DNA of 64,000 nt from DASVFB01 sp963815965 (GTDB lineage Bacteria; Actinomycetota; Thermoleophilia; Gaiellales; Gaiellaceae), in NCBI GenBank assembly GCA_963815965.1, contig CAWFIT010000015.1:20263-84262 (forward strand). The letters run 5' to 3'. The position numbers and the translations under genes were made by a program. Positions 34,121 through 43,661 of the stretch are shown one piece after another. The notes beneath the pieces are model-generated. The model did no database searches. It saw only the letters and a program-made list of their open reading frames with translations, and was not told the DNA's origin. Within the stretch, counting starts at the first letter, position 1; every line of letters starts with the position of its first letter.

Positions 34121-34905
34121 CGCAGGCCCCGCCGGAACTCGTCGTACGTCATGCGCCGCCGTCCCGCCGGCTGCACTTCGAGCGGGACGAACCGGCCGTC
34201 CTCGACGCGGGCGCGCCAGACGATCAGGTCGCGCCCGTCGAGCGTCGCGCGCGCGCCGATGTGCGGCGAAAGCGCACGCACGACTCGAACGGCCCGCTCG
34301 GGATCGCCCAGGTCGAGCTCGCGGTCGGCCGCGGTGATCTTGTCGGCGTACGTCGCGCCCTCGTCCGGCTGCGGCTCGAACGCCGGCTCGTCGTCGGCGA
34401 GCACGCCTTCGAGCAGATCGGCGGCGAGTTCCGCGGCCCGCGCGAACACCGCGCCCGCATCGTCTTCGTCCTCGATCGCGAACGCGGCTTGCGCCGCGAT
34501 GGGGCCGGCGTCGAGCTCTTTCACGGTTCGATGGATCGTCACGCCCGTCTGGCGGTCGCCGGCCATGATCGCGCGCTCGACGGGAGCCGCGCCGCGCCAG
34601 CGGGGCAACAGCGAGGGATGGACGTTCAACCAGGACGAGCGCTCGAGCAGCGACTCCGGGATCAAGAGACCGTACGCGGCGACGACGATGGCGTCGACGT
34701 CCTCGATCTCAGGACGCTCGGGCTGCAGCACGCGAAGCCCCAGCCGTTCAGCGACTTGCTTCGCGGGCGGCGGCGCCGCCTTGCGCCCGCGTCCGGCCCG
34801 TGCGTCCGGCCGTGTCAGCAGAAAGGCAATGTCGTGCCGCGCAGCCAGGCGCTCGAGGACGTCCGCGCCGAAGGGCGCGGTGGCCGCGACTCCGATGGTG
34901 GGCAT
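34117..34905 (-). CDS. fmt: Methionyl-tRNA formyltransferase, compact
   Basis: Formylates initiator Met-tRNA. The N-terminal domain has VVAAYGLLIPESLL and NVHPSLLPRWRGAAPVERA (catalytic Asn, His) and VTIHRTVKELDAGPI (catalytic Asp). At 262 residues it is shorter than the usual about 310; the C-terminal tRNA-binding OB domain is abbreviated. ATG 34905 overlaps the def stop. The def-fmt pair acts at the two ends of N-formyl-methionine metabolism. Confidence 0.95.
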   Translation of the reverse strand: MPTIGVAATAPFGADVLERLAARHDIAFLLTRPDARAGRGRKAAPPPAKQVAERLGLRVLQPERPEIEDVDAIVVAAYGLLIPESLLERSSWLNVHPSLLPRWRGAAPVERAIMAGDRQTGVTIHRTVKELDAGPIAAQAAFAIEDEDDAGAVFARAAELAADLLEGVLADDEPAFEPQPDEGATYADKITAADRELDLGDPERAVRVVRALSPHIGARATLDGRDLIVWRARVEDGRFVPLEVQPAGRRRMTYDEFRRGLR

Positions 34906-35483
34906 CAGACCCCGGCGAGGATCGGTCTCGGCCGCAGGACTGCGAGCGCCTCCTTGCGCGCCTCGTCGGTCGTGCGGTCGAGGATCAGCGTCCCGTCGAG
35001 ATGGTCGAGCTCGTGCTGCGCAACGCGGGCCGGATGGCCTTCGAGCTCGAACCGGAGATCGTTGCCGTCCTCGTCCTTGCCCTCGACCGACACACGCAGG
35101 TGCCGCTCGACCGGCATCGTCACGCCCTGGATCGACAGGCAACCCTCGTCTTCGATTTCCGTCTCGTCGCTGAGGTCGACGAGCGTCGGATTGACGACGG
35201 CGACAACGTCGTCTTCCCCTTTCTGGAAGACGAACACGCGCTGGAGAATCCCGACCTGCGTTGCGGCGAGACCAACGCCGCGCGCGTCGTGCATCAGCTG
35301 CTTCATGCGCGTTGCGAGGCGCTGCAGATCCTCGTCGAAGGAGGTCACCTCATGTGCTCGCATGCGCAGCACCGGATCGCCATACTGGCGCACCTGCGCG
35401 AGGGCGAGCTGGCGTCGAGCCAGCGTCTCCGCGTCGAGCTCGGCGCTGTCTTCGATGACCTGCCCTTCGATCTCTTCGTTCAT
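34905..35483 (-). CDS. def: Peptide deformylase
   Basis: A 192-residue metalloprotease removing the N-formyl group. The three family motifs are present: GVGLAATQVG, EGCLSIQG and QHELDHLDG (HExxH). The first 25 residues (MNEEIEGQVIEDSAELDAET) are an acidic extension ahead of the catalytic domain. Confidence 0.97.
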   Translation of the reverse strand: MNEEIEGQVIEDSAELDAETLARRQLALAQVRQYGDPVLRMRAHEVTSFDEDLQRLATRMKQLMHDARGVGLAATQVGILQRVFVFQKGEDDVVAVVNPTLVDLSDETEIEDEGCLSIQGVTMPVERHLRVSVEGKDEDGNDLRFELEGHPARVAQHELDHLDGTLILDRTTDEARKEALAVLRPRPILAGV

Positions 35484-35497
35484 AAGCGCAGTGTAGG

Positions 35498-37391
35498 TCA
35501 GAGGCTCTGCGGATCGACGTCGACGACAGCCGTCAGTCCGTGTCGTCGCATCGCAGGCGCCGCGGCTGCGAGCAGGCGCGCCGCGGTCGAGGCGACCGCG
35601 CGCGGACGATCGGTCTTCGCGACGAGTTGCGCACGGAAGCGCCCGCGCAGTCGGAGGACCGGCGCCGGCCCGAGGACGTCGCCGGGCAGGCCGGCCTTCA
35701 GCTCCGCGAGCACCTGCTCGGCGCGGCCCGCCTCCGCTCCGGCGACGACGACGCGCACGAGGTGCTTGAAGGGCGGATAGCCCAGCTCGCGCCGGCGTTC
35801 GAGCTCTCCGGCGAGGAAGCCGGCGACGTCGTGGCGCGCGGCGAGCTCGATCGCGCGCGCGTCCGGTTGGAACGTCTGCACGAGCACGCGACCGGGTGCC
35901 TCGCGCCCGCTGCGCCCGGCGAGCTGCGTCAGCAGCTGGAACGTCCGCTCCTCCGCGCGGAAGTCGGGCAAACCGAGCCCCGTATCCGCGTCGACGACGG
36001 CGGCCAGCGCGACGCCGGCGAAGTGGTGTCCCTTTGCAACCATCTGCGTCCCGATCAGCGCCGCGGCCTTCGCGTCGGCGAATGCGCGCAGCGTGTCGGC
36101 GACGCCTCTCTTCTCAACAGTGTCGGCGTCGAGGCGGTAGCGAGCCAGGTCGGGGATCGCCTCGGCAAGCTCGCGCTCGAGCCGCTGCGTCCCCGCGCCG
36201 ATACGTGCGAGCTCGGCGGAGGCGCACACCGGGCAGAGCTCGGGCGCTGGCTCACTCCAACCGCAGTGATGGCAGCGGAGCGTGCCGTCGCCGTGCAGGA
36301 CGAGCGCGACGTCGCAGTTCTCGCAGCGAATCGTCGTGCCGCACGCGCGGCAGTGCAGCGCCGGCGCAACGCCGCGACGGTTCAGGAGCAGGATCGCCTT
36401 CTCGCCACGCGCGACGACCTGCTCGAGAGCCTGCAGCAGCGGCGCGGAGAGCGGGTAGCCCGCCTCGCGCCGCAGGTCGACGACACGCACCGGCGGGAGC
36501 TTGCCGGCGATGCGTCCACCGAGCTCGATCCGCTCCAGCGCCTCCCAGCTTTCCGGACGCGGCGTCGCGCTGCCGAAGACGGCGACGGCGCGTTCGAGCG
36601 ACGCGCGCTTCGCCGCGACCGTGCGGGCGTCGTAGCGCGGATCAGACTCTTGCTTGTACGAGGGGTCGTGCTCCTCGTCGACGCAGATCAACCCGAGGCC
36701 GTGAACGGGCGCGAAGATCGCGGAACGCGCGCCAACCACGACGCGTGCGCGGCCTGCCGCGATCCGCAGGCGCTCGTCGCGGCGCTCAGCATCCGTCAGT
36801 CCCGAGTGGAGGAGCGCGACCCGCTCGCCGAAGCGGGCGCGGAAACGGCCGACGGCCTGCGGTGTGAGCGCGATCTCCGGCACGAGCACGATCGCGCCGA
36901 GCCCGCGCTCGAGGGCGGCCGCGCATGCCTGGAGGTAGACCTCGGTCTTGCCGCTGCCCGTCGAGCCGTAGAGGAGGAGGTTGGCGCCGGCGCCGGTCGT
37001 CGAGCGCCTGTGCGATCCGATCGCCGGCGCGCTTCTGCGCGTCGGAGAGACGCTCCGGCTGCGGCTCTCCGGGGAGCGACTCGCGCACGCCCGGTTGCGC
37101 ACGGTCGCCGCGCGGCTTTCGCTGCACCGGCGCGACGAGCGCGAGCGCCCGCGCAGGCGTCGAGCCGTAGTAGTCCGCAACCCACAGCGCAAGCTCGACG
37201 AGCGGCTCGGGCAACTCCTCGACGACGCGCCCGACGGCTGCGACGTCAACGCCCGGCGGCGCGTTCACTCCGAGCTCGACGACAAGCCCGCGGCGCTTGG
37301 CGTTGCCGAAGCGGACCTCGACGACCGAGCCGACGCGGACGTCCTCCGGCACCTCGTACGTGAACGGACGCGCGACGGCGCGTGCGGTCAC
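35498..37391 (-). CDS. priA: Primosomal helicase PriA (apparent +1 frameshift)
   Basis: Replication restart helicase. The N-terminal part (RPFTYEVPEDVRVGSVVEVRFG) is in one frame and the helicase body in another: LLYGSTGSGKTEVYLQA, VDEEHDPSYKQ, the zinc-binding series from HCRACGTTIRCENCD to CPVC, and RSGREAPGRVLVQT. The frames part near 37000. Removing one C gives IAQALDD followed by GAGANLLLYGS. Total 3n+1. GTG 37391 is used; in-frame similarity extends a few residues further but no other start is available. It heads the priA-def-fmt-rsmB-rpe-rib run. Confidence 0.88.
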
Positions 37392-37459
37392 GAGCGGATA
37401 GACGGACGCGAGCGCGATCCGTCCAGGCTACTCGGCGGGCGTGAGATGGAAGGAGCGGC

Positions 37460-37858
37460 CTAGCGTTCGAGCCGCTCGTCCATCGCTTGCTTCATCTGCG
37501 CGCTCGCTTCGGGAAAGTCGCGCTCGAAGACGTGAAAGTCGCTGCCGAACATGACCGCGAGTGTGACTGGCGACGCCGCCATCACGGTCGCGGTTCGGCG
37601 GCGCTCGCCTGCCAGGAGCGCGATCTCGCCGAAGAAGTCCCCCGGCCCGAGTATTGCGAGCTCGGCGTCACCCGACGTGACGGTCGCGGTGCCGGCGATG
37701 ATGATGAACAGCGCGTATCCGGGAGCGCCTTCGCCGGCGAGCTCCGTCCCTTCCGGCTCCGACCGCAGCTCGCTCAGCGTCGCGATCGCCTGAAGCTGTT
37801 CGGGCTTCAGCGAGGCGAGCAGCGGTACGGCCGCGAGCTGCTCGGGCTCGGGACGCAC
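37460..37858 (-). CDS. Cyclic nucleotide-binding domain protein
   Basis: A 132-residue single-domain protein: LASLKPEQLQAIATLSELR, then beta-roll segments with LGPGDFFGEIALLAGERRRTATVMA, the phosphate-binding cassette (GEIALL...RRTATV) of CRP-type domains. There is no DNA-binding domain. It follows the ZIP transporter gene by 2 bases. A class III cyclase is encoded at 49060-52578, so cAMP signalling is plausible; ligand not proven. Confidence 0.9.
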   Translation of the reverse strand: MRPEPEQLAAVPLLASLKPEQLQAIATLSELRSEPEGTELAGEGAPGYALFIIIAGTATVTSGDAELAILGPGDFFGEIALLAGERRRTATVMAASPVTLAVMFGSDFHVFERDFPEASAQMKQAMDERLER

Positions 37859-37860
37859 GG

Positions 37861-38703
37861 CTAGGCGCCCGTGGCGACGAGGATGAAGTCTGTGCCGAAG
37901 CCGAGCACCAAGCCGAGCAGTATCCCCCACGACACCATTGCCTTGGAGCCGGCTCCGCGCAGAACGTTCAAGAGCTCGATCACGACGTAGAGGATCGATC
38001 CGGCGGCGAGCGCGAAGAAGGCCACCGACAGCGCCTCGCTCACCCACGCCTGACCGATCGCCGTGCCGATGAACGTCGGGCCGCCGCCGATCAGCCCCAT
38101 GAGGCCGAGGAATGCCCAGCTCGGCATCTCGGCTTCCCCGGAGAGCGGCGCGCAGATGCCGAAGCCCTCGGTCGCGTTGTGGAGCGCGAAGCCGATCACG
38201 AGGACGATGGCGAGGCTCAGCTCGTCGCTCGCCGCGGACTGGCCGATCGCGAGCCCCTCGGAGAAGTTGTGCAGGCCGATGCCGGTGGCGATGAACACGG
38301 CAAGCCACTTCGCGGGCGAGAGCCCGGCAAAGTGGTACTCGTTCTCCTGCTGGAGCTCTGCGGGCGAGGCGGCGCCGGGGCCGAGCAGAAATGCCTTGCG
38401 TCGGCGCGCCTTCATCCACGCGTCGTAGTAGACGAGCGAGAGCAGCCCGACGGCGAAGCCGCCGGCGAGGAGCGTCGTGAGCCAGAGGAAACGGCCGTCG
38501 CGGCCGGCTTTGAGCGCGGCCTCGACCGGTTCGACGGCATGGGTGAGGACGTCCCAGAGCAGGAAGAGGAGGATCCCGGTCGCGACAGCGGCGAGCATCG
38601 TGCGGACGTTCGCCGGGACATTGCGCATCCTCGCCACGGGCAGGCCGATGAAGATCGTGACCCCGGCGATTGCGCCGAGCAGAAGGGTCTGTCCTGTGCT
38701 CAT
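37861..38703 (-). CDS. ZIP-family metal transporter
   Basis: A 280-residue membrane protein with about eight helices. Helices IV and V carry the metal-binding motifs GIGLHNFSEGLAIGQS and GFALHNATEGFGICAP (HNxxE twice), diagnostic for ZIP transporters. An intracellular loop (about 95-125) is rich in charge. Its start codon lies 6 bases from a palindromic operator and diverges from a DtxR-family regulator, so it is probably metal-repressed. Zn, Mn or Fe could be the substrate. Confidence 0.92.
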   Translation of the reverse strand: MSTGQTLLLGAIAGVTIFIGLPVARMRNVPANVRTMLAAVATGILLFLLWDVLTHAVEPVEAALKAGRDGRFLWLTTLLAGGFAVGLLSLVYYDAWMKARRRKAFLLGPGAASPAELQQENEYHFAGLSPAKWLAVFIATGIGLHNFSEGLAIGQSAASDELSLAIVLVIGFALHNATEGFGICAPLSGEAEMPSWAFLGLMGLIGGGPTFIGTAIGQAWVSEALSVAFFALAAGSILYVVIELLNVLRGAGSKAMVSWGILLGLVLGFGTDFILVATGA

Positions 38704-38708
38704 TCCGG

Positions 38709-38726
38709 TGTAAGGGTCACCTTACA
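38709..38726. promoter_or_regulatory. Palindromic operator between ZIP transporter and DtxR regulator
   Basis: Perfect inverted repeat of 7-base arms, TGTAAGG and CCTTACA, around GTCA. It lies in the 53-base gap between two divergent genes, 6 bases from the ZIP ATG and 31 from the regulator ATG. Size and base pattern fit a DtxR/MntR-type metal-dependent repressor site. Confidence 0.75.
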
Positions 38727-38756
38727 GATGCCTGGAACGTAGCATCAGGAGCGGGA

Positions 38757-39434
38757 ATGGCGGGGCACTCCGTAGACGACTACCTGGAGACGATCTACTT
38801 CCTGGCGTTTCCGATCGGCGAGTACACGCCGCAGAGCGGGAACCTGCCGCTCGCGTCGCGTGTTGCCGAGATGCTTGGCGTCTCCCGCGCGTCGGCGGGC
38901 GAGATGCTGAAGCGCCTCGAGGCCGAGGGGTTGATCGAGCGCGGCACGCGGAAGGAAGCGCTGCTCACGGAGAAGGGACGCGCGCGGGCGGAGCATGTCG
39001 TCCGGCGGCACCGGATCATCGAGCGGCTGCTGACGGACTTCATGGGGTACACGGGCGCCGAGGCGCACGTGTACGCAGACGAGCTCGGCGACACGTTTTC
39101 GGACGACATGGTCGAGCGGATGTTCGAGCGGCTCGACCGTCCGGAGCGGTGCCCGCACGGGTGGCCGGTCGATCCGGACTTCGAGCAGGCGGAGAACCAG
39201 GAGTTGGAGCCTCTGGCGGAGCTCGACGCGGGGTCGCGCGCGACGATCGTGCGGCTAGCGGAGCACGACGGCGACCTGTTGCACTGGTTCTACGACCAGG
39301 GGCTGGTACCGGGCGCGGAGATCGAGCTCGAAGCGGCACATCCCGAGGCAGGCCAGTTCACGGTGCGCCTGGACGGCGGCGAGCGTGCGGTGAGCGAGAA
39401 AGCAGCCGCAGGTCTCTTCGTCCGGCCCGCGTAG
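38757..39434 (+). CDS. DtxR/MntR-family metal-dependent regulator
   Basis: A 225-residue regulator: winged helix (VDDYLETIYFLAF, VAEMLGVSRASAGEMLKRLEAEGLI), dimerisation/metal domain (RRHRIIERLLTDFMG, then DTFSDDMVERMFERLD, RCPHGWPVDPDF) and a C-terminal FeoA/SH3-like domain (LVPGAEIELEAAHPE). ATG 38757 follows GGAGCGGG. The divergent ZIP gene and the shared palindrome suggest it represses metal uptake and perhaps itself. Confidence 0.93.
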   Translation: MAGHSVDDYLETIYFLAFPIGEYTPQSGNLPLASRVAEMLGVSRASAGEMLKRLEAEGLIERGTRKEALLTEKGRARAEHVVRRHRIIERLLTDFMGYTGAEAHVYADELGDTFSDDMVERMFERLDRPERCPHGWPVDPDFEQAENQELEPLAELDAGSRATIVRLAEHDGDLLHWFYDQGLVPGAEIELEAAHPEAGQFTVRLDGGERAVSEKAAAGLFVRPA

Positions 39435-39446
39435 GAGGCGCGCGGG

Positions 39447-40727
39447 CTACGCGTCGAAAGCGGCGACGGGCTCGGGAAGGCTGATCGGGCCGTTGAGGCC
39501 GGCGTCGTCGTGCAGCTCTTGCGCCTTGTCGATCCTCTCCCACGTGAAGTCGTGGTCGTCGCGGCCGAAGTGCCCGTATGCAGCGGTTTTGAGGAAGATC
39601 GGTCGCCGTAGGTCGAGGTCACGCTGGATCGCCGCCGGCCGCAAGTCGAAGTGCTCCCGCACGAGCTCCTCGATCCGCGCCGCGGGAACATCCGGATGCT
39701 CGGTGCCGAAGGTCCGCACGGCGATCGAAACGGGCCGCGCGACGCCGATCGCATACGCGACGTTCAGCTCGCACCGGTCGGCGAGCCCGGCCGCGACGAC
39801 GTTCTTCGCGACGTAGCGGGCCGCATACGCGGCGGAACGGTCGACCTTCGTCGAGTCTTTGCCGGAGAACGCACCGCCGCCGTGCCGCGCGGCGCCGCCG
39901 TACGTGTCGACGATGATCTTGCGCCCGGTGACCCCCGTGTCACCCATCGGGCCGCCGATCACGAACTTGCCGGTCGGATTGACGTAGACGAAGTCGCGGT
40001 CCTCGTACAACCGCTTCTCGTCGTAGATCCGCGGGTCGAGGACAGGATGGAGCACCTTCTCGATCACGTCCTGCTTGATCGTCTCGGCGTCGACGCCGTC
40101 GGCATGCTGCGTCGACACGAGGATGCGCTCGATCTCGACGGGCGCCTCCCGCCCGTGCTCATCGACCTCGTAGCGGACGGTTACCTGGGCCTTGCCGTCC
40201 GGGCGCAGGTAGCCGATCTCGCCCGCCTTGCGCACACCGGCGAGCCGCTTGCAGATCCGGTGCGCGAGCACGATCGGCATCGGCATCAGCTCCGGCGTTT
40301 CGTTCGACGCGTAGCCGAACATCATCCCCTGGTCGCCCGCGCCGACGCGATCGAGCGGATCGTCGTCGCCCGGATCGTGCTGCAGCTCGTACGACTCGTC
40401 CACGCCCAGCGCGATGTCCGGCGATTGCGGGTCGATCGCCACAACGACGCCGCACGTGTTCGCGTCGAACCCGTGCGCGGAGTCGGTGTAGCCGATTGCG
40501 CGAATCGTCTCTCGCACGACGTTCGACACGTCGACGTACGTCTTCGTCGTGATCTCGCCCGCAACGACGACGAGACCCGTGGTGACGAGCGTCTCGCAGG
40601 CGACACGTCCATCGGGATCGTCCCGCAGCACCGCATCGAGCACGGCGTCGGAAACCTGATCCGCGACCTTGTCCGGATGCCCCTCGGTGACCGACTCCGA
40701 CGTGAAGAGAAACTCGCGCGCGGACAT
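39447..40727 (-). CDS. metK: S-adenosylmethionine synthetase
   Basis: A 426-residue enzyme making SAM from ATP and methionine: SVTEGHPDKVADQVSDAVLD, GAGDQGMMFGYA, GGGAFSGKDSTKVDRSAAYA. It is the last gene of the tyrA-aroF-aroA-cmk-plsC-der-gpsA-metK run, 14 bases after gpsA, and converges on the DtxR gene. Confidence 0.98.
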   Translation of the reverse strand: MSAREFLFTSESVTEGHPDKVADQVSDAVLDAVLRDDPDGRVACETLVTTGLVVVAGEITTKTYVDVSNVVRETIRAIGYTDSAHGFDANTCGVVVAIDPQSPDIALGVDESYELQHDPGDDDPLDRVGAGDQGMMFGYASNETPELMPMPIVLAHRICKRLAGVRKAGEIGYLRPDGKAQVTVRYEVDEHGREAPVEIERILVSTQHADGVDAETIKQDVIEKVLHPVLDPRIYDEKRLYEDRDFVYVNPTGKFVIGGPMGDTGVTGRKIIVDTYGGAARHGGGAFSGKDSTKVDRSAAYAARYVAKNVVAAGLADRCELNVAYAIGVARPVSIAVRTFGTEHPDVPAARIEELVREHFDLRPAAIQRDLDLRRPIFLKTAAYGHFGRDDHDFTWERIDKAQELHDDAGLNGPISLPEPVAAFDA

Positions 40728-40741
40728 GCGCCGGAGGTTAC

Positions 40742-41701
40742 CTATTCGCCTGTCGGCCTTCTTCCCATCAGACCCTCGACGAGGTCTGCAAGCCGAACGT
40801 TCCCTTCGAGCACCGCGCAGACGCCCTCCGTGATCGGCAACTCGATCCCGAGGCGGTGAGACAGATCGCGCAGCACCGGCGCCGTCGTCAGGCCCTCGAC
40901 CGTCTGTCCGATCGCCGCAGCAGCCTCGTCCGGCGAGGCGCCGCGCGCGATCAGCGCCCCGGCGGCGCGGTTGCGACCGTGCCGTGACTCGCACGTGACG
41001 ATCAGGTCGCCCATGCCGGCGAGCCCGGAGAACGTCTCGGGACGCCCGCCGCACGCTTCGCCGAGCCGCGCCATCTCGACGAGGCCCCGCGTGATCAGCG
41101 CGGCCTTGCCGTTGTCGCCGAGCCCGAGCCCGTCGACGCCGCCGGCCGCGAGCCCGATCACGTTCTTCGCGGCGGCGCAGAGCTCGACGCCCGTGACGTC
41201 CGGATTGACGTAGATGCGGAAGACGAGCGAGTTGATCGCGCTCTGCAGCTCCTCCGCGAGGGCCGCGTCCTCCGAGGCGATCACCGCCGCCGTGGGCAGG
41301 CCCGCGGCGACTTCCTCCGCCATGTTGGGGCCTGAGAGGACGGCGACCGGGCGCTCCGTGACGAGCGTCGACAGCCGGCTGGCGCTGGCGGGATCGAGCC
41401 CCTTGCTCAGCGACAGCACCGGCGCAGTCCCCGGAAGCGAGCGCGCGACGTCGCCGAAAGTCTTCGACGGCACCGCGAGCACAATCAGCTCCGCCTCGTC
41501 GAGACCTGTCCCAGGGACTGTCCCTGGGACAACGCCGGAAAGGTCGACGCTCGTTAGGTACCGCGGGTTGCGCCCCGTCTCCGCGATCGCCCTCGCCTGC
41601 TCCGGGTCACGGCACACGAGCGTCACCTCGTGGCCGCGCTCGAAGAGCAGCCGCGAAAACGCGGTACCCCACGAGCCGGCTCCGACGACGGCGATTTTCA
41701 T
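40742..41701 (-). CDS. gpsA: Glycerol-3-phosphate dehydrogenase [NAD(P)+]
   Basis: A 319-residue enzyme making sn-glycerol-3-phosphate for phospholipids. Rossmann motif VVGAGSWGTAFSRLLFERGH, SLSKGLD, ELCAAAKNVIGLAAG (catalytic Lys) and CESRHGRNR. Residues about 60-67 (VVPGTVPGTG) are encoded by a perfect palindromic repeat (41508-41530), suggesting a repeat has inserted in a surface loop without breaking the frame. It overlaps der by 4 bases. Confidence 0.97.
   Translation of the reverse strand: MKIAVVGAGSWGTAFSRLLFERGHEVTLVCRDPEQARAIAETGRNPRYLTSVDLSGVVPGTVPGTGLDEAELIVLAVPSKTFGDVARSLPGTAPVLSLSKGLDPASASRLSTLVTERPVAVLSGPNMAEEVAAGLPTAAVIASEDAALAEELQSAINSLVFRIYVNPDVTGVELCAAAKNVIGLAAGGVDGLGLGDNGKAALITRGLVEMARLGEACGGRPETFSGLAGMGDLIVTCESRHGRNRAAGALIARGASPDEAAAAIGQTVEGLTTAPVLRDLSHRLGIELPITEGVCAVLEGNVRLADLVEGLMGRRPTGE
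41508..41530. repeat. Palindromic repeat inside gpsA, AGGGACTGTCCCT family
   Basis: Arms GTCCCAGGGA and TCCCTGGGAC around CTG form a perfect 10-bp inverted repeat within the gpsA coding sequence. The same core with different but self-complementary flanks occurs twice at 62718-62778. Confidence 0.8.
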
Positions 41702-43008
41702 CCGCGCCGCACGAAGTCGATCGCCACCGGCACGCCCTCGAGCTCGAACCGTTCGCGCAACCGGTTTTCGATCCAGTAGCCGTAGTCGCGCGTCATGAGC
41801 GAAGGATCGTTCACGAAGAAGCGGAAGCGCGGCGGCCTGCGGCTCGTCTGCGTCCCGTAGAGCAGGTTGAGCCGCCGGCCCGCTCTCTGCGGCGGCTGTC
41901 GCTCCTCGCGCAACTCGGCCAGGAAGCGGTTCAGCTCGCCGGTGGAGATGCGTGCCGTGTGCTTCACGAATTGCCGCTCAATCCGGTCGAGCAGCCGGTC
42001 GATGCCCCGGCCGGTCTTGGCCGACACCGCGATCAGCGGCGGTCGCTGCCGAAGCCGCGCCTCGAGCCGCGGGCGAACGTCCTCGATCCCAACGATGCCC
42101 ACGTCCCACTTCGAGAGGACGACGATCGTCGAGCACATCGCCTTCCGCGCGACATCGGCGACGGCGAGATCCTGGTCGACCACGCCCTCCGACACGTCGA
42201 CCAGGACGAGCGCGACGTCGGCGCGCTCCGCAGCATCGACCGCGCGCAGCTCCGAGTAGTACTCGATCCCCTGCCGTTGCCTGCGCTTCCGCCGCATGCC
42301 GGCAGTGTCGACGAGGACGAACGTGGTGTCGCCGCGCTGCAGCACCGTGTCGATCGAGTCGCGCGTCGTCCCAGGCTTCTCCGAGACGATCACCCGCTCC
42401 TGGCCGACGAACGCGTTGAGCAGCGACGACTTGCCGACGTTAGGCCGTCCGAGGATGGCGACGCGAATCGCGTCCTCGCCTATCTGTGCCCTGCCGATAC
42501 CCGGGAGCAACTCGAGCACCTCATCGAGCAGGTCGCCGGTGCCGTATCCGTGGAGACCGGAAACCGGGATCGGGTCGCCGAGCCCGAGCCGGTGCAGGTC
42601 GTAGGCGAGCGAGTCCTTCGCCGGATCGTCGATCTTGTTCGCGAGCACGAGCGTCGGCTTGCGTGCCTCGCGCAGGATCTGGGCGATCTCCTCGTCGCCC
42701 GGCGTGATGCCCGCCTTCGCGTCGACGACGAACAGCACGAGGTCGGCCTCGGCAACGGCCGCGCGCGCCTGCTCGGCGATCGCACGCGTCATCGGCGTCG
42801 CGTCGGCGATGTCGACGCCGCCCGTGTCGATGAGGAGGAACTGCTTGCCGTTCCACTCGCAGACGAGCTCCTTGCGGTCGCGCGTCACGCCCGGCGTCTC
42901 GTGCACGACGGCCGCGCGCGTGCCGGTGAGCCGGTTCACGAGGGTCGACTTGCCGACGTTCGGGAAGCCGACGATCGCCACAGTCCCAACGAGTCCGTTG
43001 TCCGTCAC
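41698..43008 (-). CDS. der: Ribosome biogenesis GTPase Der (EngA)
   Basis: A 436-residue double GTPase for 50S assembly: first G domain GFPNVGKSTLVNRL, DTGGVD and NKIDD; second G domain GRPNVGKSSLLNAF, DTAGMRRK, SKWD; C-terminal KH-like domain (FFVNDPSLMTRDYGYWIENRLR). The start is GTG 43008, overlapping the plsC stop. Confidence 0.98.
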   Translation of the reverse strand: MTDNGLVGTVAIVGFPNVGKSTLVNRLTGTRAAVVHETPGVTRDRKELVCEWNGKQFLLIDTGGVDIADATPMTRAIAEQARAAVAEADLVLFVVDAKAGITPGDEEIAQILREARKPTLVLANKIDDPAKDSLAYDLHRLGLGDPIPVSGLHGYGTGDLLDEVLELLPGIGRAQIGEDAIRVAILGRPNVGKSSLLNAFVGQERVIVSEKPGTTRDSIDTVLQRGDTTFVLVDTAGMRRKRRQRQGIEYYSELRAVDAAERADVALVLVDVSEGVVDQDLAVADVARKAMCSTIVVLSKWDVGIVGIEDVRPRLEARLRQRPPLIAVSAKTGRGIDRLLDRIERQFVKHTARISTGELNRFLAELREERQPPQRAGRRLNLLYGTQTSRRPPRFRFFVNDPSLMTRDYGYWIENRLRERFELEGVPVAIDFVRRG

Positions 43009-43661
43009 GGCCGCGTCGTGTTCTTCGTGCGGCCGCGGGCGTGCACGTCTGCGAGCCAGTCGAACAGCTCGTTGATCCGCGCTTCGATCTCGGCGGTTGC
43101 CTCCTTGTAACTACGCCCGTTCTTCGGACGGCCCGCGAAGTCCATCGGTTGACCGAACGCAATCGAGCATGGAGCGAAGTTGCCGATCTTCCAGAACTGC
43201 GTCCCGTAGATCGCGGCCGGGACGACCGGCACCTCTTCCTGGATCGCGACCATCGCGGCGCCGGGTTGCGCCTGCCCCGGACGGCCGGTTCGCTGGCGCG
43301 TTCCCTCGACGAACAGCCCGAGCGCATGGCCGTTGCGCACCGCTTCGCGCATCTGCCGCACGGCGTCGCGGTCCGACTCGCCGCGGCGCACGCCGATCGT
43401 TCCGTGCCAGCTGACGAACCGGCCGAAGCCGGGGAAGTTGACGGCCTCGGCCTTCGCGACGAAGTCGAGGTTGCGCGGCGACACCGCACCGAGGATCGGG
43501 ACGTCGATCCAGTGGAGATGGTTGACCGCTAGCACCATGCCTCCCTCGCGCGGCACTCGCTCGCGTCCGTAGGCGCGGGCGCGCGTTACCAGGCGCGCGG
43601 GCAGCCCCATGTAGACGCGCCCGGCCGCCCAGAAGAGATTTGACGTCCGCTGCGTCGTCAC
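43005..43661 (-). CDS. plsC: 1-acyl-glycerol-3-phosphate acyltransferase
   Basis: A 218-residue acyltransferase with the catalytic NHLHWID (HxxxxD) motif, LFVEGTRQR glycerophosphate-binding motif and VPVVPAAIYG. It uses acyl donors to make phosphatidic acid. It sits between cmk and der with 4-base overlaps, an arrangement common in actinobacteria. Confidence 0.95.
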   Translation of the reverse strand: MTTQRTSNLFWAAGRVYMGLPARLVTRARAYGRERVPREGGMVLAVNHLHWIDVPILGAVSPRNLDFVAKAEAVNFPGFGRFVSWHGTIGVRRGESDRDAVRQMREAVRNGHALGLFVEGTRQRTGRPGQAQPGAAMVAIQEEVPVVPAAIYGTQFWKIGNFAPCSIAFGQPMDFAGRPKNGRSYKEATAEIEARINELFDWLADVHARGRTKNTTRP

